25,589 nucleotides of DNA, from assembly GCA_034428935.1 (NCBI GenBank), contig DAOUHB010000220.1, forward strand, positions 1 to 25,589, written 5' to 3'. Under the pieces are notes generated by a model, which saw nothing but the letters and a program-made list of their open reading frames with translations, had not been told where the DNA came from and ran no database searches. Shown in pieces: positions 15,209 to 22,059 of the stretch. The DNA is from JAAYZQ01 sp034428935 (GTDB lineage Bacteria; Chloroflexota; Anaerolineae; JAAYZQ01). Every line of letters begins with the position of its first letter. Position 1 is the stretch's first letter. A program made the position numbers and the translations under genes.

Positions 15209-15237
15209 ATTATACCAGCTTTTTACCGCCGGTACAA
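15209..15237 (-). promoter_or_regulatory. Promoter of the pRiA4b-like gene (TTGTAC-17-TATAAT)
   Basis: On the minus strand TTGTAC (15232-15237) and a perfect TATAAT (15209-15214, preceded by TGG) are 17 bp apart. Transcription starts near 15202, about 35 nt before the ATG. Confidence 0.8.
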
Positions 15238-15242
15238 GGGGT

Positions 15243-15294
15243 TAGCAGCCGGCAAAATGCCAACCTCCCCAACCAAACACAAACCCGGCTGCTA
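15243..15294. repeat. Inverted repeat between divergent promoters
   Basis: TAGCAGCCGG (15243-15252) is perfectly complementary to CCGGCTGCTA (15285-15294), with 32 bp between. It lies between the minus promoter at 15209-15237 and the plus promoter at 15325-15333, so it could be a shared operator or a transcript hairpin. Confidence 0.6.
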
Positions 15295-15324
15295 CCAAGC
15301 CAGTCGCAGGGTTGGCGGATCTTT

Positions 15325-15333
15325 TGCTATAAT
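15325..15333 (+). promoter_or_regulatory. Extended -10 promoter of the receiver-only regulator
   Basis: TGC-TATAAT provides an extended, perfect -10 (15328-15333). No good -35 sits at the expected distance. The leader to the GTG at 15404 is about 60 nt. Confidence 0.65.
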
Positions 15334-15403
15334 GGTGGCAGTCATCACCGCCGGGCGCTGGTGACCTATGGCGTCGCGGTCGAGGAGATGCGGAAGGAGT
15401 AGG

Positions 15404-15814
15404 GTGTTGGAGAAACGAATTCTTGTGGTAGACCATGACCCTCTGGTCCTCTTTACCCTGCACGCCGCCCTGGAAAAGCTCGGTCCAGAGCTCAAGACCG
15501 AGACGGCCCACGACTGTGCCGAGGCCATCGAGAAGGCGGGGCGCGAGATCTTTGACCTGATCCTCCTCGACATCAGGCTGCCCGGCATGGGCGGCATTGC
15601 CCTCACGCGTGCCCTCAAGACGCTCTCTCCTGAAGCCGTGGTCATCTGGTTCACCTATCACGACAGCCGGGCCGTGGCCGTGGAGGCCAGCAACCTGGGC
15701 GTCTATCGCTGCCTGCAAAAGCCCATGTGGATTGCCGACATCCGGCAGGTGGTGCGCGAGGCCCTGGATGCCGCGGCGGCCCCGCATCAGACGCAGGACA
15801 ATTCCCCCGGGTAA
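15404..15814 (+). CDS. Receiver-only response regulator
   Basis: The GTG at 15404 (or the TTG directly after it) follows an AAGGAG site, giving 136 residues. The product is a single CheY-like receiver: ILVVDHDP (strand 1), phospho-acceptor Asp56 in LILLDIRLPGMGG, Thr84 (VIWFTYHD) and Lys107 (CLQKP). The second acidic-pocket residue, normally Asp or Glu, is His11 here, which may weaken magnesium binding. There is no output domain, so it probably acts as a phosphorelay intermediate or through protein contact. It lies just upstream of a multi-sensor kinase gene with its own promoter. Confidence 0.88.
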   Translation: MLEKRILVVDHDPLVLFTLHAALEKLGPELKTETAHDCAEAIEKAGREIFDLILLDIRLPGMGGIALTRALKTLSPEAVVIWFTYHDSRAVAVEASNLGVYRCLQKPMWIADIRQVVREALDAAAAPHQTQDNSPG

Positions 15815-15829
15815 GTGACAGCCGCCCCT

Positions 15830-15860
15830 GCCGGGTGCCCGCTAAACTCCCGGCTTTCTT
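15830..15860 (+). terminator. Possible weak terminator after the receiver gene
   Basis: GCCGGG (15830-15835) can pair with CCCGGC (15849-15854), followed by TTTCTT. The stem is short and the tail overlaps the -35 of the next promoter, so this is tentative. Confidence 0.35.
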
Positions 15861-15887
15861 GACATTGCCAATCGTTTCAGCTATAAT
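15859..15887 (+). promoter_or_regulatory. Perfect consensus sigma-70 promoter (TTGACA-17-TATAAT)
   Basis: Both hexamers match consensus exactly (15859-15864 and 15882-15887) with the ideal 17-bp spacer. This is the strongest promoter in the window. Transcription starts near 15894 and leaves a leader of about 120 nt before the kinase gene. Confidence 0.92.
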
Positions 15888-15913
15888 GCAGCCAGCAAGT
15901 GTAAAGAATGTTG

Positions 15914-15946
15914 CACCTGGTGCCCCTGCCCGCAGCGCACCGGGTG
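15914..15946 (+). promoter_or_regulatory. Leader hairpin upstream of the kinase gene
   Basis: CACCTGGTGC (15914-15923) pairs with GCACCGGGTG (15937-15946); all ten positions can pair if one G-U is allowed. The loop is 13 nt. It lies about 20 nt into the transcript and about 70 nt before the start codon. No T-tract follows, so it is not a simple attenuator. A stabilising or regulatory role is speculation. Confidence 0.45.
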
Positions 15947-16014
15947 TCGCTTGAGCGCGAAGCGTACGATCCGGGCTGCTTCTCATCCTGATACCGAAAG
16001 CTGTTGTGGGGGGT

Positions 16015-18540
16015 ATGGTGGAAGACGGCAGAGGGCTTGAAGAGGGTTTGAGGCGCAGTCCGGTCCTGCAAGATGAGCTCCAGGAATTCGCACACAAGTA
16101 CCGCGATTTTATCACCCACGCGCCAACGCCCATCTTTGAAATAGACTTTCGGACCAGGCGGTTTGTCTCGGTCAACGACGCCATGTGCCAGATGCTTGGC
16201 TACACCAGGGACGAGCTCCTGTCCATGGACTCGGCCGATATCCTGGTGGACGAGAGCCGGGAGCGTTTTCAGGAACGTGTCGGCCAGTGGATGACGCGGC
16301 AGCCGCCCGACCAGAACGTCGAATACCGCGTCGGGGCACAAGACGGCCGCGAGTTCTGCGTCCTGCTGCACATCAGCCATACCACCGACCCCGGCGGCCG
16401 GCCGGCCGGCGCCCTGGTCATTGCCCACGACATCACCGAGCACAAGCGCCTGGAAGACGAGCTGAGGCGCGAGCGCGAGCTGTTGCAGGCCATCTATGAC
16501 ACCATCCCCATCATGCTGACCATCTACGATCCGAACATCCGCGAAATTGCCATCAACAAGCACTTTGAGCGGGTCACGGGCTGGACCAGGCAGGACACCG
16601 ACGCTACCCACATCATGGACCTGGTCTATCCCGACGCGGAGTATCGGGCCTCGGTGGCAGAGTATATGCAGTCGCTGGAGCCCGGGTTCCGAGACCTCCT
16701 GATGGCGGCCAAGGACGGGACGACCATCGAGTCGAGCTGGGCCAACGTGGCCCTTCGCGACGGGCGCCAGGTGGGGATCGGCCTGGACGTCAGCGAGCTG
16801 AAACGGGAAGAGCGTCGCCGGACCAGGTACACGGCCGTCCTGGAGGGCATCAACCGTATCCTGGAACAGGTGGTCACTGCCGAAACGGACCAGGCCGTGG
16901 CCGACACTTGCCTGGCGGCCGCCTTGCAGGTGACGGGCAGCAAGCTTGGCTTTGTCGCCAACGCAGCGCCCGATGGCCAGTTGCGCGACGTGGCCATGGG
17001 CGACGTGGTGTCCGAAGCCAGCGGTGCTGGCCGTCCCCCGGCCGAGCCCGCGTTCCATGGAATGTGCGGGTACGTTCCCGGTCTCCGCCGGGGCTTTTAC
17101 CGCAACGAGCCCCCTGCCGATGCGGAGAGCCTGGGCCTGCCCGCGGACCATCCGCCCATCACTTGCTTCCTGGGGGTGCCCCTGATCCGCGGTGAGCAGC
17201 CGCTGGGCCTCCTGGTGGTCGCCAACCGCGAAGGGGGGTATGGTCCCGAGCAACTGGAGGACCTCGAAGCCCTGGCCCCGGCGGTGGTTCAGGCCCTGGA
17301 GAAAAAGCTGGCCGAGGAGGCGCTGCTGCGCCGCACCCACGAGCTGGAAGTGCTCAACCGCACGAACCAGAGGCTGGCCGGCAGCCTCGAGACCGACGAC
17401 ATTCTCGACGTGGCCCTCGAGGAGCTGTGCAGCTTGTTCGGCGCCGCGGGCGCCGCGGCCTGGCTGGTGGAAGCTGCCCTGGACGGGGATCGTGGCCCGG
17501 ATACCCGCCCCGACGATCTCGTCTGCCGCCGCCTGAGAGGCCCTGGGCCGGCGCTCACACTGGACCTGCGCCAGAGAGCCGGAGATGGGCTGGCGGGGTG
17601 GGTGTTCGGCCACGGCTGCAGCCTGGCGGTGCCCGACGTCGCCGCGGAGCTGCCGGTTCCCGGCCCGCTTTATCCCGCCTTGCTGACCGCCCACCTGGGC
17701 ATCGACGTCCGCGCGGTGCTGTCTGTGCCGTTGAGGCTGAAATCGACCGTGGCCGGCGTCCTGCAGGTGCTCGACGCCCGGTCTCGCGGCTTTGATGCGC
17801 GCGACCAGAGCCTGGCCGAGTCCATCACCGCCGCTGCCGGCTCCGCCATCGATCGCGCGCATCTCTACGAGCAGGCTCGCCGCAATGCCGTGGTGCGCGA
17901 CACCCTCCTGCGCGAGGTCAATCACAGGGTCAAGAACAACCTGTCGGCCATCCTGGGCCTTGTCCACGCCGAGGGGCGGCGCACCAGGGAAGGCGACAAG
18001 CTGCACCCCCAGGAGATGCTCGACGACCTGGCAGCCCGCGTCGGCAGCCTGGCGACGGTGCACGCCATCCTGTCGGCGAGCGGCTGGCGGCCCCTGGAGG
18101 TGGGCGAGCTGGCCAGGGAGGTCTTTGCCGCGGCGGCCCTTTCCAGCGACAGCGACGACAGGCGCATGGCCCTGGATGTGAACGCTGCGCCCATCCAGGT
18201 GGACCCCGAGCAAGCGCACCAACTGGCCCTGGTGCTCGGCGAGCTGACGACCAACGCACTCAAGTACGGACGCGGCGATCAGGGATTGCAGGTGGCGTTG
18301 CACGTCAGCCTGGAGGACGGCCAGGTGTGCCTCGTTTATCGCGATGGGGGGCCGGGCTATCCGCCCGCGGTGTTGGCCGGCCACGATCGCTCCGTGGGCC
18401 TGTGGCTCATCGACAGCATCGTGCGTACGAGCCTGCGCGGCCATTGGAGCATGTCCAACGACGGGGGCGCGGTGACGCGGGTCTGGTTTCCGGGCAACCC
18501 TGGGCTAAGAGGAGGGATGGGCATTGAGTGGAGAGACTAA
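16015..18540 (+). CDS. Cytosolic PAS-PAS-GAF-GAF histidine kinase (HisKA_2 type)
   Basis: I chose ATG 16015, preceded by a G-run; an in-frame GTG at 16006 is possible. The 841-aa product has two PAS domains (about 25-145 and 150-265), two GAF domains (about 275-432 and 455-620), then a HisKA_2 dimerisation/phosphorylation helix with His637 in EVNHRVKNNL. The HATPase follows: N-box ELTTNALKYG (Asn747), G1 box YRDGGPGYP, and a final SVGLWLIDSIV strand. HisKA_2 kinases phosphorylate response regulators in reply to light, redox or small ligands. There are no transmembrane segments, so the signal is internal. No obvious PAS heme or flavin Cys motif stands out. The next gene overlaps its 3' end by 17 bp, so the two are translationally coupled. 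Confidence 0.93.
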   Translation: MVEDGRGLEEGLRRSPVLQDELQEFAHKYRDFITHAPTPIFEIDFRTRRFVSVNDAMCQMLGYTRDELLSMDSADILVDESRERFQERVGQWMTRQPPDQNVEYRVGAQDGREFCVLLHISHTTDPGGRPAGALVIAHDITEHKRLEDELRRERELLQAIYDTIPIMLTIYDPNIREIAINKHFERVTGWTRQDTDATHIMDLVYPDAEYRASVAEYMQSLEPGFRDLLMAAKDGTTIESSWANVALRDGRQVGIGLDVSELKREERRRTRYTAVLEGINRILEQVVTAETDQAVADTCLAAALQVTGSKLGFVANAAPDGQLRDVAMGDVVSEASGAGRPPAEPAFHGMCGYVPGLRRGFYRNEPPADAESLGLPADHPPITCFLGVPLIRGEQPLGLLVVANREGGYGPEQLEDLEALAPAVVQALEKKLAEEALLRRTHELEVLNRTNQRLAGSLETDDILDVALEELCSLFGAAGAAAWLVEAALDGDRGPDTRPDDLVCRRLRGPGPALTLDLRQRAGDGLAGWVFGHGCSLAVPDVAAELPVPGPLYPALLTAHLGIDVRAVLSVPLRLKSTVAGVLQVLDARSRGFDARDQSLAESITAAAGSAIDRAHLYEQARRNAVVRDTLLREVNHRVKNNLSAILGLVHAEGRRTREGDKLHPQEMLDDLAARVGSLATVHAILSASGWRPLEVGELAREVFAAAALSSDSDDRRMALDVNAAPIQVDPEQAHQLALVLGELTTNALKYGRGDQGLQVALHVSLEDGQVCLVYRDGGPGYPPAVLAGHDRSVGLWLIDSIVRTSLRGHWSMSNDGGAVTRVWFPGNPGLRGGMGIEWRD

Positions 18541-19624
18541 GGGACGGGTGCTGATTGCCGAAGACGATGCGCTGGTGTGCGAGCTGATCGTCGCCCTCGT
18601 GGAGCATCAGGGCTACCAGGTGGTGGGCACGGCCCGCGATGGGTACGACGCCGTCGAAGCCGTGGGGCGCCTGCGCCCCGACGTGGTGGTGATGGACCTG
18701 GAGATGCCCGAGATGAACGGTATCGAGGCCACGCGCCGCATTCAGCAGACCCATCCCACGCCCGTGGTGGCCCTGACCGCCCACGACGACCTGGGCCTGA
18801 CTGCCAAGGCTGCCCGGGTGGGAGTGGGCGCCTACCTGGTCAAGCCGCCCATCGGGCGCGACCTGGCGCGCGCCATCACCATAGCCCAGGTGCGCTTTGC
18901 CGAGGAACTGGCGATGCGTGAGATCAATGCCGAATTGATGGCGCAGAACCGCGACCTGGAAGGCTTTGCCCAGACCGTGGCCCACGACCTGCGCAACGCC
19001 CTGGCGCCCATCGTCGGCACGGCCAGCCTCTTGAGCGAGGACCTGGAAGTCCTTTCCTCCGAACAGGCCCGCCGGCAGGTGGACGTCATCACCGGGCAGG
19101 GCGCCAGGATGCGGCGCATGATCGACGACCTGCTCCTCCTCGCCCAGGTGCGCGACGGCCAGGTCGCCCTGCACCCCCTGGACATGGACGCCCTCCTGCA
19201 CGACGCCTGGTCGCGGCTGGCACACGTGGCCGAGGGCCTGGATGTCCGGCTCTCGACACCGGAGACCTGGCCGGCCGTCCTCGGCTACGGGCCGTGGGTG
19301 GTGGAGGTGTGGGTCAACTACCTGAGCAATGCCCTCAAGTACGGCGGGCGGCCGGCCGAAATCGCAGTGGGCTGGGATACCCTGGACACGCAAGACAGGC
19401 ATGCCCTGCGTTTCTGGGTTCGCGACAACGGCCCGGGGATCGCGCCGGAACAGCAGTGTGAGATCTTTCGCCCCTTTGTCCAGTTGAACACCACCCCAAG
19501 CGACGGCTATGGCCTGGGCCTGTCCATCGCCCGCCGCATCGTCGAGAAGCTGGGCGGCGAGGTGGGCCTGGACAGCGACGTGGGGCGGGGCAGCACCTTC
19601 TGGTTTACCCTGCCGGCGGCCTGA
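18524..19624 (+). CDS. Hybrid receiver-histidine kinase
   Basis: A TTG at 18524 with a strong GAGGAGGG site (18509-18516) inside the upstream gene is the likely start, giving 366 residues. Residues 8-122 are a receiver with acidic pocket Glu13/Asp14, phospho-acceptor Asp58 (VVVMDLEMPEMNG), Thr85 and Lys107. A short helical linker (123-147) leads to the HisKA helix with His154 in TVAHDLRNAL. The HATPase has N-box NYLSNALKYGG, G1 DNGPGI (301-306) and G2 GYGLGLSIARRIVEKLGG. It is soluble. A receiver placed ahead of a kinase core suggests the upstream HisKA_2 kinase phosphorylates Asp58 to tune this kinase, which would then pass phosphate on. The unit ends in a terminator. Confidence 0.92.
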   Translation: MSGETKGRVLIAEDDALVCELIVALVEHQGYQVVGTARDGYDAVEAVGRLRPDVVVMDLEMPEMNGIEATRRIQQTHPTPVVALTAHDDLGLTAKAARVGVGAYLVKPPIGRDLARAITIAQVRFAEELAMREINAELMAQNRDLEGFAQTVAHDLRNALAPIVGTASLLSEDLEVLSSEQARRQVDVITGQGARMRRMIDDLLLLAQVRDGQVALHPLDMDALLHDAWSRLAHVAEGLDVRLSTPETWPAVLGYGPWVVEVWVNYLSNALKYGGRPAEIAVGWDTLDTQDRHALRFWVRDNGPGIAPEQQCEIFRPFVQLNTTPSDGYGLGLSIARRIVEKLGGEVGLDSDVGRGSTFWFTLPAA

Positions 19625-19668
19625 TCCCGGTTGAGCAACGGCCCTCCGCCGAACAGAGAGTTTCACGG

Positions 19669-19701
19669 TGGGGTGCACTGCTGTCGGTGCACCCCATTTT
19701 T
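19669..19701 (+). terminator. Rho-independent terminator of the kinase operon
   Basis: A perfect 10-bp stem (TGGGGTGCAC at 19669-19678 with GTGCACCCCA at 19687-19696) closes an 8-nt loop and is followed by TTTTT. It lies 45 bp after the hybrid kinase stop. Confidence 0.92.
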
Positions 19702-19708
19702 CGTTTGC

Positions 19709-19893
19709 TCAGGCGTGGGGTCCCGTGGAGATGGTGCCGACGGTCCACCGTGCCTGGCCTTCCAGGATCTCCCCGATGCGCGCCACCTGCTCGTCGATCT
19801 CGTCGCGTCCCGTGTCCGTGAGGTCCTGGAATGGCTCCACGGTGATGTCGATCTTGCGGCCCGACGGGGGATCTCTCCCGGCTGTGCCGTCAT
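19709..19893 (-). pseudogene. Small 61-aa gene interrupted by a 1-base frameshift
   Basis: From an ATG at 19893 the frame reads MTAQPGEIP, then is lost at a run of five C (plus-strand G 19866-19870). If that run held six, the frame would continue as PSGRKIDITVEPFQDL and on to GTISTGPHA, stopping at 19709: 61 residues, acidic and amphipathic. The downstream part has coding-like composition but no in-frame start of its own. I do not recognise the family. It follows the lipoprotein stop by 44 bp, so it probably belongs to that operon. The break could be a real mutation, a homopolymer assembly error, or slippage. Confidence 0.55.
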
Positions 19894-19937
19894 CCGTCCC
19901 AACTCTTTCCCATCCCGCGCGGCGAGCCTGGCGGCAG

Positions 19938-21380
19938 CTACTGCCCCACCTGCCCCACGTAGAGATCGTAGTACAGGGGCGCGCCCGGCGCCGTCCAGAG
20001 CTCCGTGGCCGTGCCGGCGGGCAGCTCGATGGCCTGGAGCTGGGGCTGATCCTCGCCGGCGTCGGCCATGACGACCAGCGTTTCCTCGTCCAGCCAGTAC
20101 ACGGCGGCGTCCCAGGTGGGCGCGACGCACAGGGGCTCGGCGTCCTCCCCGGCGGCCTCGGCCACGCAGTACTGGCCCTCCCGGACAAAGGCCAGGCGCG
20201 TGCCGGCGGGAGACCAGGTCAGGGGAATCGACGTTTCGCCGGGGGCGACGAGGCGCGGGTCCTCGCCCCCGGCGCCGGCCATCACCAGGCCGCTGCCGGC
20301 CGCGATGTAGGCCAGGCGCGAGCCATCGGGCGACCAGAGGGGCGTGTGCAGCCAGGGTACCTCCACCTCGCCCAACTCCTGGCTCTCGCCCGACGCCGGG
20401 TCCAGGCGAAGCAGCGTGTAGGTCACCGGCCGGCCGGCCTGCCAGGGCTGCGCCAGGGCAACGTGCAGGCTGCCGTCGTCGTTCCAGCCCGGCTCGGGCA
20501 CCCATTCCCACTCGCTGTAGGTGGGCACCCGCTCGAAGGTGAGGAGCGTGCGGCGCTCCGTGCCGTCGGCGCGGGCCACGGCCAGCTCTTCCGGCGCGCT
20601 GAGCAGGACCTGCTCGCCATCGGGCGACAGGGTGGGACGGCCGCCCTGGCCCGCGGGCAGCAACTCGTCGAGCTGCCCGGTCTCCAGGTCCAGGCGCCAC
20701 AGGTCGTGGTTGCCCAGGGCGCTGTTGACCGTCAGGAAGCGGCTGCTGAACAGCACCTGAAAGCCTCCGGGCAGCCAGGCCAGGCGGCCGGCGTCGGAGG
20801 GATACAGGTCGTCGGCCAGGGCCCCCGAGCCCGGCACGGCGGGCAGCGCGGCCAGGGGGTCGAGGACCATGCGGGGCGTTCCGCCATCGACGGGCACGGC
20901 CCACAGCGTGGTGGTGGGCACCTCGGCCCCGGGGTCGGGGGACACGGTGGCCACCGGCCCCTGGCGGCGGAACAGGATGAGCTGCCCGTCGGGCGAGAAC
21001 TCCGGGAACTCGACCACGTCTCCCAGGTCGGTGATGGCTACCTCCTCGCCGTCGGGCAGCCGCTTGACGATCAGGTCGCCGTCGCGCACCCAGGCGGCGA
21101 CGACGGCACCCGCCCCGTCGCCGGGTCCTTCCGCGCCGTCCGGCGTAGCCGTGGCGGCGGGCGGCTCCGTGGCCTCGGGAGTGGCGCTTGGCAGCGGCTC
21201 GGTCGTCGCCGTGGGCGGCGCGGTGAGCATTGCCGTCGGCTCGGGCGGGTCCGTGGCCTCGGGCAGTGCCGAGGCCTCGGGCGGCGGCGTAGGGTCGGCT
21301 GTGGCGGTCGGCGCGCTTCCGATTCCGGCGCAGCCGGCCAGCAGCACAAGGGCAAGGAGCAGAGTCAGCGTTCGTGTCAT
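19938..21380 (-). CDS. TolB-like beta-propeller lipoprotein
   Basis: The ATG at 21380 has a GGAGGT site. The signal peptide ends in a good lipobox (LLAGC, Cys17). Residues 20-90 are a Pro/Thr/Ala/Glu-rich linker of the type that spans the cell wall. The rest (92-480) is a propeller with PD40-type repeats: EFSPDGQLILF (127-137), LSPDGEQVLL (251-260), WSPDGSRLAYI (349-359) and WSPAGTRLAFV (389-399). Such proteins bind partners or ligands outside the membrane; no enzyme motif is seen. It lies 52 bp downstream of the YdeI-like gene on the same strand. The role within this operon is unknown. Confidence 0.88.
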   Translation of the reverse strand: MTRTLTLLLALVLLAGCAGIGSAPTATADPTPPPEASALPEATDPPEPTAMLTAPPTATTEPLPSATPEATEPPAATATPDGAEGPGDGAGAVVAAWVRDGDLIVKRLPDGEEVAITDLGDVVEFPEFSPDGQLILFRRQGPVATVSPDPGAEVPTTTLWAVPVDGGTPRMVLDPLAALPAVPGSGALADDLYPSDAGRLAWLPGGFQVLFSSRFLTVNSALGNHDLWRLDLETGQLDELLPAGQGGRPTLSPDGEQVLLSAPEELAVARADGTERRTLLTFERVPTYSEWEWVPEPGWNDDGSLHVALAQPWQAGRPVTYTLLRLDPASGESQELGEVEVPWLHTPLWSPDGSRLAYIAAGSGLVMAGAGGEDPRLVAPGETSIPLTWSPAGTRLAFVREGQYCVAEAAGEDAEPLCVAPTWDAAVYWLDEETLVVMADAGEDQPQLQAIELPAGTATELWTAPGAPLYYDLYVGQVGQ

Positions 21381-21432
21381 GGTTGCACCTCCGGGCTTTA
21401 GACGACCGTGCAGGCCATCAGGTTCCCCGGCC

Positions 21433-22011
21433 CTAGCGCAGGGTCTTGCCCTCGTCGAGCATGGCGACGTACTGCGCGATGCGCCGGGCGCGCGTCTCGG
21501 GGCGCTTGGCGTCCTGGATGCGGTACAGGAAAGAGTATCGCTGCGAGGCAGTCAGCCCCTCGAAGAACTCTTTCGCCCGCGGGTTCTGGTCCAGGGCCTG
21601 CTGCAGGTCCTCGGGCACGCCGGCCGCACTCTGCGGCTCGTAGGCCCGATCCCATCGTCCGTCCTCCCGCGCCCGCTCTATCTCGCGCAGCCCGGCGGGC
21701 CTTATCCGGCCCTGCTCCATGAGGGCCGTGGCCCGCTCGCGATTGATGCGGGACCACGGGCTCCGTGCCTTGCGGGGGGTAAAGCGCTGGAGGTAAAAGT
21801 CCTCGTCAAAGCTGCGTGCCTGGCTATCGATCCAGCCGTAACACAGGGCGACGTCCACGGCCTCCCGGTAGGATACCGAGTCGATGCCCGAGTTCTTCTT
21901 GGCCAGCTTGAGCCACAGGCCGGGAGCCGCGTCGTGGTTCTCGGCGAGCCACGCCTCCCAGGCCTGCGCCGATTCGAATTGGATGGTTGGCAGTTCCGGG
22001 GTCTGTTTCAT
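21433..22011 (-). CDS. YdeI/OmpD-associated family protein
   Basis: The ATG at 22011 has a GGAGG site. The 192-aa product matches the YdeI/OmpD-associated family. Its N-terminal part reads IQFESAQAWEAWLAENH, then GLWLKLAKKNSG..SVSYREAVDVALCYGWIDSQ; the middle reads YLQRFTPRKARSPWSRINRERA; the C-terminal region is helical. E. coli YdeI is linked to envelope stress and peptide resistance, but most members are uncharacterised and soluble. The length is typical. It sits between the MBL-rhodanese gene (48 bp upstream) and the propeller lipoprotein gene. Confidence 0.88.
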   Translation of the reverse strand: MKQTPELPTIQFESAQAWEAWLAENHDAAPGLWLKLAKKNSGIDSVSYREAVDVALCYGWIDSQARSFDEDFYLQRFTPRKARSPWSRINRERATALMEQGRIRPAGLREIERAREDGRWDRAYEPQSAAGVPEDLQQALDQNPRAKEFFEGLTASQRYSFLYRIQDAKRPETRARRIAQYVAMLDEGKTLR

Positions 22012-22059
22012 GGGCCTCCAATTCCGGGCCGCGGCGGGGCGCCGCGACCGGGGCGCGAT

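Noticed and set aside
15877..18444. An 855-codon open frame on the minus strand opposite the histidine kinase
   Set aside because: High GC makes the opposite strand stop-free. The plus-strand frame has complete PAS, GAF, HisKA_2 and HATPase motifs.
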